From: Candidatus Gottesmanbacteria bacterium
GTDB lineage: Bacteria > Patescibacteriota > Microgenomatia > UBA10105 > UBA927
Length of the DNA: 35,878 nucleotides
Direction of reading: 5' to 3'
Assembly: GCA_026396845.1 (NCBI GenBank)
Contig: JAPLWC010000001.1
Coordinates: forward strand, 11,932 to 47,809
Positions within the stretch are counted from its first letter, which is position 1, and the number at the start of each line of letters is the position of its first letter. The notes under the pieces are model-generated. The model was given only the letters and a program-made list of their open reading frames with translations, did no database searches and was not told the origin of the DNA. A program made the position numbers and the translations under genes. This document shows, piece by piece, positions 15,233 through 22,417 of the stretch.

Positions 15233-16402
15233 TTACTGCCTCACAAACCTAAATGTGGAGAGGAGTTGGGTAAAAGTTAATTTGTTTTGTTGGTATGTAG
15301 CATTATCAGACTGCATGCTTAGTGTATATAGCCATTCATTTTGATAATCAAAAGTATAGCCAATGTAGTGGATGTCTTGCATCCCGCGGCGTGTATCATC
15401 CGGTGTAGTTACTTCTTCAGTCTGAAGGGCAGAAATTTGGTCTACCCCTATGGTAGACGGTGTTCCCTTTATGAATTTTTGAATATAGTTTGTGTCCTTT
15501 GGATGGTGCTGCACCTGTATATTCACTAAACCCAAACGGGCGTGTACGTTTTCGGTGGGAAATACAATTTTGTGTGTGTCCAAAAACACCATTTTTGATG
15601 TATTGTTGTCATATTTTAGTGTGTCAAATTCCCAGACGGAGGGGTATTTAAATAGAAAATTGTAGTCATTGTCCGTATATGTTTTCCAATTTGAGGTATC
15701 AGTTGTTTGATCTAAAAACCTAAATGTGGAGAGGATTTGGTCCGCCTCTTTGAAAGAAGGTAAACTTTGAGTTTCTAAAAGCCATAATTTACCTTTGTAA
15801 ACGAAAAATATTCCTTTGACAGCGTTGACAGTCTCGCCATACGTTGATCTCGCTTCGATACTTGGTATACCCTGATATGTTCCTTGGGTTGTTTTGAAAG
15901 CTTTTGTGGTATATCGACCACCAAAGGTATCAGCACTAGCATCGGCAGCCGTCTGGAATTCTTTAAAGCATATTTCCAAATTTGTGCAAGAGTTAAGTAC
16001 CTGAACCGAAAAACTGGAATTATTTTTACTCCAATACATTCGGTCCAGTTCTTGCAACTCTTCATCAGTATAACCGCCTGCAGGATTGCCCCTTTCAGGT
16101 TCCCACCCAGGCGGAATTTTGACAGAATACATATTTTTAGTATTGATATACGTTTTCCAATTTGTTGTATTTAGCTGTTCTGGGGTTTGGGTGGGGATAG
16201 GGATTGATGTTTGGGTTGGTTTTGCGCCGAGATACGGGATGCGGAGGGCGGAGAGAAGCGGCGTTTTATCGATCATTAAGCCGATGATTATGCCGAATAT
16301 CAGAAGTAAAATACCGATTAATATGCCTGAATTTTTCTTTGGCGATGGGGGAACCGGCTGGGGGACCGGAGGAATGGGCGGTTGGACGACGGGAGTATCC
16401 AT
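15233..16402 (-). CDS. Membrane-anchored PsbP-like protein 1 (two domains)
   Basis: 389 residues. N-terminal Pro/Gln-rich stretch, the anchor KKNSGILIGILLLIFGIIIG, a linker, then two PsbP-like domains: NWKTYINTKNMYSVKIPPGWEP to QILSTFRF, and NWKTYTDNDYNFLFKYPSVW to LLSTFRF at the end. At DNA level it shares close blocks with paralogue 2 (around 14158 and 16230, coding the start of the linker) and a 15-nt identity, GTGGAGAGGATTTGG on the plus strand, at the QILSTF sites. This indicates fairly recent duplication. It lies 7 nt after hicA in the same direction, so it may be co-transcribed with the HicBA module. Function unknown. Confidence 0.7.
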   Translation of the reverse strand: MDTPVVQPPIPPVPQPVPPSPKKNSGILIGILLLIFGIIIGLMIDKTPLLSALRIPYLGAKPTQTSIPIPTQTPEQLNTTNWKTYINTKNMYSVKIPPGWEPERGNPAGGYTDEELQELDRMYWSKNNSSFSVQVLNSCTNLEICFKEFQTAADASADTFGGRYTTKAFKTTQGTYQGIPSIEARSTYGETVNAVKGIFFVYKGKLWLLETQSLPSFKEADQILSTFRFLDQTTDTSNWKTYTDNDYNFLFKYPSVWEFDTLKYDNNTSKMVFLDTHKIVFPTENVHARLGLVNIQVQHHPKDTNYIQKFIKGTPSTIGVDQISALQTEEVTTPDDTRRGMQDIHYIGYTFDYQNEWLYTLSMQSDNATYQQNKLTFTQLLSTFRFVRQ

Positions 16403-16409
16403 AGTTTTA

Positions 16410-16619
16410 TTATTTAAGTTTCGAAATATGTGCTTGTCTTAGTATACTTGTAAGTGTTTTCCGTTTCAAATCTTTATTGTGCATCGGCACGGTGACCCGC
16501 AACCTGAGCGTCGGGTGGAAAAGGTGGAGGTGGCTGCCTATCTGGCGAAGTTCGACAAAGCCCTGCTTTTTGAGGATTTTCACAATCTTCCTCGGTTTGT
16601 AGCTGGGCAGTTTGGACAT
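16410..16619 (-). CDS. hicA: HicA-type mRNA interferase toxin
   Basis: 69 residues with the compact double-stranded RNA-binding-like HicA fold: KPRKIVKILKKQGFVELRQIGSHLHLFHP, then RVTVPMHNKDLKRKTLTSILRQAHIS. The G-S-H segment carries the catalytic histidine and VTVP.H is diagnostic. HicA cleaves mRNA and is blocked by HicB. The gene order here is antitoxin first, then toxin, 9 nt apart; the opposite order is also common. Confidence 0.9.
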   Translation of the reverse strand: MSKLPSYKPRKIVKILKKQGFVELRQIGSHLHLFHPTLRLRVTVPMHNKDLKRKTLTSILRQAHISKLK

Positions 16620-16628
16620 ACAAAACGG

Positions 16629-16904
16629 TTATATTCCGGCGAGTGCTCCTCCGCGCGGAAGCCTGATGTCAATCATTGCGCTAAATGAATGAGAATCCGG
16701 CTCGGGAATGGACTCTCCAGCTTCAGAGAGAAGCTCAAGGTAGCCCTTGATGGCGTCCTCTACGTTGGTCTTGGCTTCTTCAAACGTATCTCCTTCGGTG
16801 ACTACGCCGGGAAGTTTGGGTACAGTCACAGTAAAACCGCCCTCTTCACAGGGTTCGAATATAGCGCTATAACGAAGGATTTTTTCAACTATTTTCTGTT
16901 TCAT
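16629..16904 (-). CDS. hicB: HicB-family antitoxin
   Basis: 91 residues with the HicB partial RNase-H-like fold: YSAIFEPCEEGGFTVTVPKLPGVVTEGDTFEEAKTNVEDAIKGYLELL. This is the standard Y.a...p.eeGGy.v..P.lPG..t.GdT.eEA..n..eAi..yl pattern. The C-terminus is short (after IRLPRGG) and lacks an obvious ribbon-helix-helix domain, so DNA binding may be weak or absent. TATAAT at 16921-16916, 11 nt before the ATG, is the likely -10 box; it overlaps the end of the upstream mur ligase gene. Confidence 0.9.
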   Translation of the reverse strand: MKQKIVEKILRYSAIFEPCEEGGFTVTVPKLPGVVTEGDTFEEAKTNVEDAIKGYLELLSEAGESIPEPDSHSFSAMIDIRLPRGGALAGI

Positions 16905-16921
16905 ATCATAGGAGTATTATA

Positions 16922-18271
16922 TCACACTTCGACCCACCGTCCGGCGGCTTTTTTAACGCGCTGCCAGAAGGCGTTTTGGCGGCAGAGACGCGACACGTCT
17001 TCCTTATTTTTCAATAATAATTTGATGCTTTCTTCGAGCCATAAATTGCCCTGGGAGCCTTTAAACAGGATAAGAGAACGGATGGGAATATTTGAAAGCG
17101 CTTGGTTTAACTCGATGACGGAAGGAAACCATTCCACGTGTTTCAACTTTTTTTCAACGATTGGTAAAATGAAACGTTTTGTTAACGGACCGACTAAATA
17201 CAGAGTGTCGGGAATGGTGCCGATCGCGCGGGCGACGGCTTCGTGTTCGATCTGGGATTCGTTGCCCAGTTCCAGCATGTCTGCCAAAACGACAATTGTG
17301 TGACGGCGGCTCTGCCTTTTTAACGTTGCCGTCATTTCTAAAAATGAAAGAACGGATGGTTTGGAGGCGTTGTACGAAGAGTCGATGATAATGGAATTAT
17401 TGATGCCGGCGAGTAAACTTTCACGTCCGCGCGGCGGGGTGAAGTTTTTTTCAAGATTTTTTTTGATAACGTCTAAAGGAATATTGAGTTTGTAGGCTGC
17501 TAGTATTGCCGGCGCAAACACATACACAAGGTCCTTGGGAAAAGCAAAACCTTTAAATTGAAAAGTAATTGGCGTATCTCCAAGAACATACGAAAATGTT
17601 GTTTTATGAATATCGACGGAATAATCGGTTATACGGATAGCAGCATCGTTTGAACGGCCGAATGTAAGAACTTTTGATCCGCTAAGCGGAGTCAAAAATT
17701 TATTATCGCCATTCACAATTCCCAATGCGCATTTATCCTGCTTGATCATTTTGGCGTCTTCGCGGGTTATGGCTTCAACAAGAAATTTTAATCGTTCACT
17801 ATCCGTAAGAATTATTTTTGAATCTAGTATTTTTTCAAACTGCATCGTATGGGCGGCGGATTCTTCCGTGATAATGCCGATATCGGGTTTGACGATGGTA
17901 AGTAAATACTCCATGTTTTTCGGCGGATACGGGTCATCAATACCCATTTCGACGATAATGTAGCGAATGTGTTTCAAAAATCCGACGCGCAGGGGCGCCG
18001 TTACCATCATCCGTGCCCAGTCGGCGGGAGAGTAATCATGAGGAAACAATCCGACGAGTCCTAAGGGGACGCCGGTTTCTGAATTTCCCGAGACCATATG
18101 CGTGGGGCCGACGTCCTTAAGGATTGCAAAAAGCGCTTCACGGGTGCTGGTTTTTCCGACGGATCCCGCGATACCTATGACCGTCGCCCGGCTTCTGGAA
18201 AGCGCCAAACGTCCGATCGTCCGCAGGTACCGGAGGACGAACGGGACGAGAAAGGCCTTGATGCGTTTCAT
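16922..18271 (-). CDS. MurF-like Mur ligase
   Basis: 449 residues. The central ATPase motif GIAGSVGKTST (33-43) is the Mur ligase P-loop, IIVEMGIDDP holds the metal-binding Glu, and ITEESAAHTMQFE corresponds to the ligase H-containing segment. PPRGRESLL and IIIDSSYNASKPSVL (MurF-type DSYNANP) plus VVLADMLELG are typical of MurF, the ligase that adds D-Ala-D-Ala to UDP-MurNAc-tripeptide. The first UDP-binding domain is reduced (only about 30 residues precede the P-loop; normal MurF has about 100), so it may act on a different substrate, like other Mur-ligase-family proteins. The ATG overlaps the stop of the upstream DUF5654-like gene. Confidence 0.8.
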   Translation of the reverse strand: MKRIKAFLVPFVLRYLRTIGRLALSRSRATVIGIAGSVGKTSTREALFAILKDVGPTHMVSGNSETGVPLGLVGLFPHDYSPADWARMMVTAPLRVGFLKHIRYIIVEMGIDDPYPPKNMEYLLTIVKPDIGIITEESAAHTMQFEKILDSKIILTDSERLKFLVEAITREDAKMIKQDKCALGIVNGDNKFLTPLSGSKVLTFGRSNDAAIRITDYSVDIHKTTFSYVLGDTPITFQFKGFAFPKDLVYVFAPAILAAYKLNIPLDVIKKNLEKNFTPPRGRESLLAGINNSIIIDSSYNASKPSVLSFLEMTATLKRQSRRHTIVVLADMLELGNESQIEHEAVARAIGTIPDTLYLVGPLTKRFILPIVEKKLKHVEWFPSVIELNQALSNIPIRSLILFKGSQGNLWLEESIKLLLKNKEDVSRLCRQNAFWQRVKKAAGRWVEV

Positions 18272-18537
18272 GACTTCTCTTCCAGCTTATCAATAAGTCT
18301 GGTCAATTGGTAGGTGACAGAAACTGCGATCACCGTGATGATGACCGCATAAATCGCAAGTGATAGGAGCCCGCTTCCGGAAGGCAGGTATGGTTTTATT
18401 TTGGTTGCAACGAATTCCTGGATGACGTTGTTCCAGGCAAGCGCGGCCACCAACCCGAAACCGCTGGCGGCCAGTGTCAGCATTTGTTTGAGAATTAGCA
18501 AGTGCAAACGCTTTCGTTGTTGATTTTTTTGTTCCAT
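18268..18537 (-). CDS. DUF5654-like small membrane protein
   Basis: 89 residues from ATG 18537 (a longer frame to 18699 lies inside the Fic gene and is rejected). A basic N-terminus (QQRKRLHLLILKQML) leads into two TM segments, AASGFGLVAALAWNN and LLSLAIYAVIITVIAVSVTYQL, and a short charged tail. The ALAWNNVIQ pattern and the SGSGLLSLAIYA segment recall the DUF5654 family. The family has no known function. The gene shares a symmetrical -10 element with the divergent Fic gene and overlaps the MurF-like gene by 4 nt, so the two are coupled. Confidence 0.7.
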   Translation of the reverse strand: MEQKNQQRKRLHLLILKQMLTLAASGFGLVAALAWNNVIQEFVATKIKPYLPSGSGLLSLAIYAVIITVIAVSVTYQLTRLIDKLEEKS

Positions 18538-18542
18538 GCGGT

Positions 18543-18549
18543 TATTATA
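18543..18549. promoter_or_regulatory. Shared bidirectional -10 element between DUF5654-like and fic genes
   Basis: The 22-nt gap between the divergent ATGs (18537 and 18560) holds TATTATA. Read on the plus strand TATTAT (18543-18548) is 11 nt before the fic ATG; read on the minus strand TATAAT (18549-18544) is 6 nt before the other ATG. One element may thus fire in either direction, with nearly leaderless products. No -35 was verified. Confidence 0.55.
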
Positions 18550-18559
18550 CAGGAAATTT

Positions 18560-19612
18560 ATGTACACCCCCAAATTTACAATTACCAATAAAATTCTCAA
18601 ATACATCGGCGTGGTTGAGTCGGCGCGTGAGGTTATCGAGAATGCGCCATTGGTGCCTGCCTGGGAAGCTAAATTCCGTGAAGAGGCGCTGGTACGCACT
18701 GTTCATCACGGGACGCATATCGAGGGCAATGAACTCAATATTACCGAAGCGGAAAAAGTATTGGCGGGTGCAAAAATTGTCGGCCGCGACCGGGATATAC
18801 AGGAAGTACTCAATTACCGGAATGTATTGCAGTTTATCGAGCAGTATGACAATAACGAAATTTCCTCCGAAACATTAAAGCATGTCCATTCTCTTACGGT
18901 TTACAGGATGTTAGCCGATGACGTGACAGGTGAATACCGCAGGACCCAGGTTGTCGTAAAAAATTCAGCGACAGGGGAAATTACATTCCGTCCGCCGCCG
19001 GCGGTGGAAATTCCGTTTCTTATTGATTCATTTTTGCGTTGGCTGAACGGTATTGGTCCGGATGACATGCACGCAGTCCTCAAAGCCGGTATTGTCCATT
19101 ATGAGCTGGTGCGTATTCATCCGTTTTTGGATGGCAACGGCCGTGTCGCACGCGCCGCAGCGACGCTCGTATTGGTGAAAGAAGGGTATGACATCAAGCG
19201 CTTTTTCTCGCTTGAGGAATATTATGACCGCGAGCCGCTCGCTTACTACGATGCTCTGCAGAGTGTAGCAAAACAAGAGGGAAATCTCACAAACTGGATC
19301 GAATACTTTACCGAAGGGCTCGCCATTGAACTCACACGCATCAAAGAAAAGGTCAAGGCATTGTCCACCGATTTGAAGATTAAAAAATCGTTGGGAGGAC
19401 AGCAGCTGGCGCTTTCGGAACGGCAGATTAAGGTGGTGGAGTTTATCCAGGAAAACGGATTTTTGCAGAACAAAGCGTTTTTTGAGTTGTTCCCCATGAT
19501 TTCGGAAGATACCGTACTGCGGGAGATCAAGGATCTTATCAAAAAAGGGATCCTCAGAAAAGAAGGCTCCACTAAAGGTGTCAAGTACGTCTTGACGACC
19601 GGAGGAGAGTAA
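18560..19612 (+). CDS. Fic-domain AMP-transferase-like protein with C-terminal winged helix
   Basis: 350 residues from ATG 18560 (ATG 18536 is in frame but overlaps the opposing gene's start). The Fic motif HPFLDGNGRVAR matches HxFx(D/E)GNGRxxR in full, including the catalytic His. An upstream THIEGNEL segment is the inhibitory-helix motif, as in class II Fic proteins. The C-terminus (ALSERQIKVVEFIQENGFL ... DLIKKGILRKEG) resembles a winged helix. Such proteins AMPylate target proteins or act as regulated toxins. Targets are unknown. It precedes the small membrane protein and DNA ligase genes on the same strand. Confidence 0.9.
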   Translation: MYTPKFTITNKILKYIGVVESAREVIENAPLVPAWEAKFREEALVRTVHHGTHIEGNELNITEAEKVLAGAKIVGRDRDIQEVLNYRNVLQFIEQYDNNEISSETLKHVHSLTVYRMLADDVTGEYRRTQVVVKNSATGEITFRPPPAVEIPFLIDSFLRWLNGIGPDDMHAVLKAGIVHYELVRIHPFLDGNGRVARAAATLVLVKEGYDIKRFFSLEEYYDREPLAYYDALQSVAKQEGNLTNWIEYFTEGLAIELTRIKEKVKALSTDLKIKKSLGGQQLALSERQIKVVEFIQENGFLQNKAFFELFPMISEDTVLREIKDLIKKGILRKEGSTKGVKYVLTTGGE

Positions 19613-19628
19613 GAGATGATAGAGAGGT

Positions 19629-19814
19629 ATGGATCTTTCAGGACCGGGCGTGGTCTACGCGCTCATGATTATCCCATCATTGTTTGTAGCTGTTGTTATC
19701 TTCCGGGGGATAGAAAAGGTATCCAAACATGAGCCGGACGGCGGGGTCGCCATAGGATTTGGCATAGTGTTTCTCGTACTTATCGTCCTTGCCTACTTTT
19801 TCTATATTAAATGA
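19629..19814 (+). CDS. Small two-TM membrane protein
   Basis: 61 residues with two hydrophobic segments, VVYALMIIPSLFVAVVIF and IGFGIVFLVLIVLAYFFYI, separated by a charged loop (RGIEKVSKHEPDGG). No family is recognised. The stop overlaps the ATG of the DNA ligase gene (ATGA, 19811-19814), so translation is coupled. It follows the fic stop by 16 nt and so probably lies in the same operon. Confidence 0.65.
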   Translation: MDLSGPGVVYALMIIPSLFVAVVIFRGIEKVSKHEPDGGVAIGFGIVFLVLIVLAYFFYIK

Positions 19815-21562
19815 CATTCTCCGAGCTTGCTAAGTATTTTCAACGTCTTGAAGCCACGGCATCAAGGAACAGCATGACTGAAATCCTCTCAGAGCTTTTC
19901 CACAAGGCCAAACCGCAGGAAATCGGTGAAATATGTTATTTATTACAGGGGCGTACGGTTCCTCTGTATGAAGCTGTGGAGTTTGGTATAGCGGATAAAT
20001 TGATGATCCGCGCCATTGCGCTGGCTTATGTTTGTGATGAAAACAAAGTAAGACAATTATTTAAAAAATTTGGAGATTTGGGTAAATCAGCAGAGGATTG
20101 TTATCATGCCCGCCCGCCGGCGAGGCAGGTAACGGAACATGATAACAAAGGATATTCCGTCCATGATGTTTTTGTTAAACTAGATGAGCTTGCACGGGTC
20201 AGAGGTGCGGGATCGCAGGAGAAAAAAATCGGATTGCTTGCAGACCTCTTAAGCCACGTGGATGCGCTATCCTCACGCTATATCGTACGCATTCCCCTGG
20301 ATAAATTGCGTCTGGGATTTTCGGATATGACTATTTTGGACGCACTGTCATGGATGGAGGTTGGGGATAAGTCCCTTCGAGGGCGTCTCGAGGCGGTATA
20401 CAATGTCCGTCCGGATATAGGACTTTTGGCGGCTGAAGTAAAAAGGAAAGGGGTCGCTGGGTTAGCGCATATCCATGCAAAAGTCGGGGCGCCGATTCTC
20501 GCGTCGCTCTGTGCGCGGCTTCCCAATGCCGACGAGATGGTGAAGAAAATGGGCGAGGTGGCGGTAGAACCCAAGTATGACGGCGTGCGAGTGCAAATTC
20601 ATTTCAAGCGCGGAATGGGGGTTTCCTCATTTTCACGGAACCTGGAAAATACGTCGCCCATGTTTCCGGAACTCAATGATATCGGCCGCGAACTTGCGGC
20701 TGTAGAGGTGATTTTGGACAGTGAAGCGGTCGGGTATGACGCCCAGCAAGACCGTTTGATCCCGTTTCAGGAAACGGTAACGAGAAAACGGAAGCACGGG
20801 ATCACCGAATCCGCCAAAAACATTCCCCTAAAGTTTTTCGTATTCGATATCCTCTACAAAAACGGGAAAGAATTATTGTCCATACCCCTCATGGAACGAC
20901 GGAAAATTCTTGAGGAAACCCTTCGTCCGCCAGCCGGCGGATCAGGGCATCTTATGCTTTCGCCGCAGATCGTGACTCGTGACGCAAACGTGATACGTCA
21001 ATATCACGATGAACAATTGAAAAAAGGATTAGAAGGCGCGGTGGTGAAAAAATGGGACAGTATCTACGAACCGGGTAGAGCCGGTTATCACTGGGTGAAG
21101 TTTAAAGAGGAAGAGGGAAAAACGGGAAAACTCACGGATACGATAGATGCCGTCATCATGGGATATTACCGCGGAGAGGGGAAACGTTCGAGCTTCGGGA
21201 TCGGCGCATTTCTTGTGGGAGTCGTGCGCGGCGACTCTATTGTGACGGTTACCAAAATCGGGACGGGTGTATCGGACGAGCTCTGGAAAGAAATCCGCAA
21301 ACGCCTGAACGATATTAAAGTTTCTCAGCAGCCTAAAGAGTACAAAGAGGTTAATAAGCTGCTTATTCCTGATGTGTGGGTGGCGCCCAAAATCGTTGTT
21401 GAGCTGGCAGGCGACGACCTGACCCGGTCGCCGACGCACGGGGCCGGCATCGCCGTCCGGTTCCCGCGCTTGGTACGCATCCGGGATGATAAATCTCCGC
21501 GGGAGGCAACGACCGTTCGCGAGCTGACCACTATGTACAAGAATCAGGGATCTCGCGTATAA
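19811..21562 (+). CDS. lig: ATP-dependent DNA ligase, archaeal/CPR type
   Basis: 583 residues. The adenylation motif EPKYDGVRV has active lysine K255. Other nucleotidyltransferase motifs follow: FSRNLENTSPMFPEL (III region), ILDSEAVGYD (IIIa), GLEGAVVKKWDSIYEPGRAGYHWVKFK (IV and V). The OB-fold comes after. The 200-residue N-terminal alpha-helical DNA-binding domain (DLLSHVDALSSRYIVRIPLDKLRLGFS) is that of archaeal LigI-type enzymes. It seals nicks using ATP, unlike the NAD-dependent LigA of most bacteria. Two short palindromic inserts are translated in frame: residues about 100-107 (ARPPARQV) and about 372-379 (RPPAGGSG). Confidence 0.95.
   Translation: MTFSELAKYFQRLEATASRNSMTEILSELFHKAKPQEIGEICYLLQGRTVPLYEAVEFGIADKLMIRAIALAYVCDENKVRQLFKKFGDLGKSAEDCYHARPPARQVTEHDNKGYSVHDVFVKLDELARVRGAGSQEKKIGLLADLLSHVDALSSRYIVRIPLDKLRLGFSDMTILDALSWMEVGDKSLRGRLEAVYNVRPDIGLLAAEVKRKGVAGLAHIHAKVGAPILASLCARLPNADEMVKKMGEVAVEPKYDGVRVQIHFKRGMGVSSFSRNLENTSPMFPELNDIGRELAAVEVILDSEAVGYDAQQDRLIPFQETVTRKRKHGITESAKNIPLKFFVFDILYKNGKELLSIPLMERRKILEETLRPPAGGSGHLMLSPQIVTRDANVIRQYHDEQLKKGLEGAVVKKWDSIYEPGRAGYHWVKFKEEEGKTGKLTDTIDAVIMGYYRGEGKRSSFGIGAFLVGVVRGDSIVTVTKIGTGVSDELWKEIRKRLNDIKVSQQPKEYKEVNKLLIPDVWVAPKIVVELAGDDLTRSPTHGAGIAVRFPRLVRIRDDKSPREATTVRELTTMYKNQGSRV
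20100..20146. repeat. Inserted palindromic repeat inside DNA ligase gene
   Basis: A GC-rich core, GCCCGCCCGCCGGCGAGGC (from 20109), is flanked by perfect 9-nt inverted arms GTTATCATG (20100-20108) and CATGATAAC (20138-20146). It encodes the low-homology stretch ARPPARQV between two N-terminal ligase helices, so it was probably inserted in frame. Confidence 0.6.
20926..20941. repeat. Short palindromic repeat inside DNA ligase gene
   Basis: TCCGCC and GGCGGA pair across AGCC (20926-20941). It encodes RPPAGGSG in a surface-loop-like position. The composition resembles the insert at 20109-20130 and the element at 32786. Confidence 0.5.
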
Positions 21563-21563
21563 T
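21558..21563 (+). promoter_or_regulatory. TATAAT -10 box for glycosyltransferase gene
   Basis: A perfect TATAAT overlaps the last codons of the ligase gene and lies 12 nt before the ATG at 21576. This would permit independent expression with a very short leader. No good -35 was identified. Confidence 0.5.
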
Positions 21564-21575
21564 ACAGGCCACATT

Positions 21576-22394
21576 ATGGCCATTCACTATTCCATCATTA
21601 TTCCTACCCTGAATGAAGAGAAGTTCCTGCCGAAATTATTGACCTCTCTTGCCGCGCAGACGCGCCGGGATTTTGAGGTTATCGTAGCGGATGGCGCATC
21701 GCGCGATAAGACGCGGGTGGTGGCACAGTCGTTTAAAGGAAAATTGCCGAAACTTACCGTACTGTCCGTTCCCTATCCGAATGTTTCCAAACAACGAAAT
21801 GCAGGAGCGGAAATTGCCAAAGGATCATGGTTTATTTTTCTGGACGCTGACAGCATTCTGTTGCCCTATACGCTGGAGCGCTCTGATGCATTTATCCGGG
21901 GAAAAAAACCGAGTTTATTTACGACGTGGTTTCGCTCCGATACGGAGAATCCTTCGGATGCACTCGTCACGCTTTTGACGGATATGTTTATTGAAGCTGC
22001 ACTTTTATTGCACAGGCCCGCCACACAGGGTACGTTTATGGCTGTTTCAAGGAGTGCATTTCTGTCGGTTCACGGATTTGACGAACGGCATATGTTCGGC
22101 GAAGATTATGATCTGACGAAGCGATTGACTCAAAAAGGCAACAAACTGCATATCCTTCGGGAAACGCTGTATGTGTATTCGTTGCGGCGCCTGCGGTATC
22201 AGAAAACATTGAAGACCCTCCAGCTCTACGCCCGTTCAGTATTTTCCGTTCTTTTGACCAACAAAACACCGCGTTCGATGCCTGGCTATATCATGGGAGG
22301 GGCCCCATATAACCAAAAAAAAGATCGCCGCCAATCCGTCGCAAGACAATTTAATAAAAAGTTCCGTGCCTTCATGCGGGAAGTGTTTGAATAA
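21576..22394 (+). CDS. Family 2 glycosyltransferase
   Basis: 272 residues with the GT-A fold start YSIIIPTLNEEKFLPKLLTSL, VIVADGASRDKT (nucleotide-sugar binding), NVSKQRNAGAEIAKGSWFIFLDADS (the DxD-like metal site is LDADS) and an acceptor-side FDERHMFGEDYDLTKRL (ED catalytic base region). The C-terminal part is amphipathic (SLRRLRYQKTLKTL), suggesting membrane association, as in lipid- or polysaccharide-linked GT2 enzymes. The sugar and acceptor are unknown. It lies between the ligase and the EndoQ-like gene on the same strand, though no functional link to DNA repair is apparent. Confidence 0.9.
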   Translation: MAIHYSIIIPTLNEEKFLPKLLTSLAAQTRRDFEVIVADGASRDKTRVVAQSFKGKLPKLTVLSVPYPNVSKQRNAGAEIAKGSWFIFLDADSILLPYTLERSDAFIRGKKPSLFTTWFRSDTENPSDALVTLLTDMFIEAALLLHRPATQGTFMAVSRSAFLSVHGFDERHMFGEDYDLTKRLTQKGNKLHILRETLYVYSLRRLRYQKTLKTLQLYARSVFSVLLTNKTPRSMPGYIMGGAPYNQKKDRRQSVARQFNKKFRAFMREVFE

Positions 22395-22395
22395 C

Positions 22396-22411
22396 CCCCG
22401 CCATGGCGGGG
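22396..22411. repeat. 16-bp perfect GC palindrome at a gene junction
   Basis: CCCCGCCATGGCGGGG reads the same on both strands. It lies immediately after the glycosyltransferase stop (22394) and contains the upstream in-frame ATG (22403) of the next gene. In RNA it would form an 8-bp hairpin around that ATG, favouring use of ATG 22418. Confidence 0.7.
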
Positions 22412-22417
22412 CAAGCT

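Noticed and set aside
16851..16872. GGGTTCGAAT, resembling a tRNA T-arm
   Set aside because: It lies inside hicB and no acceptor or anticodon stems fit around it.
18538..18699. Longer start for the DUF5654-like gene
   Set aside because: It would lie within the fic coding region and upstream of the -10 box; the membrane protein homology begins after ATG 18537.
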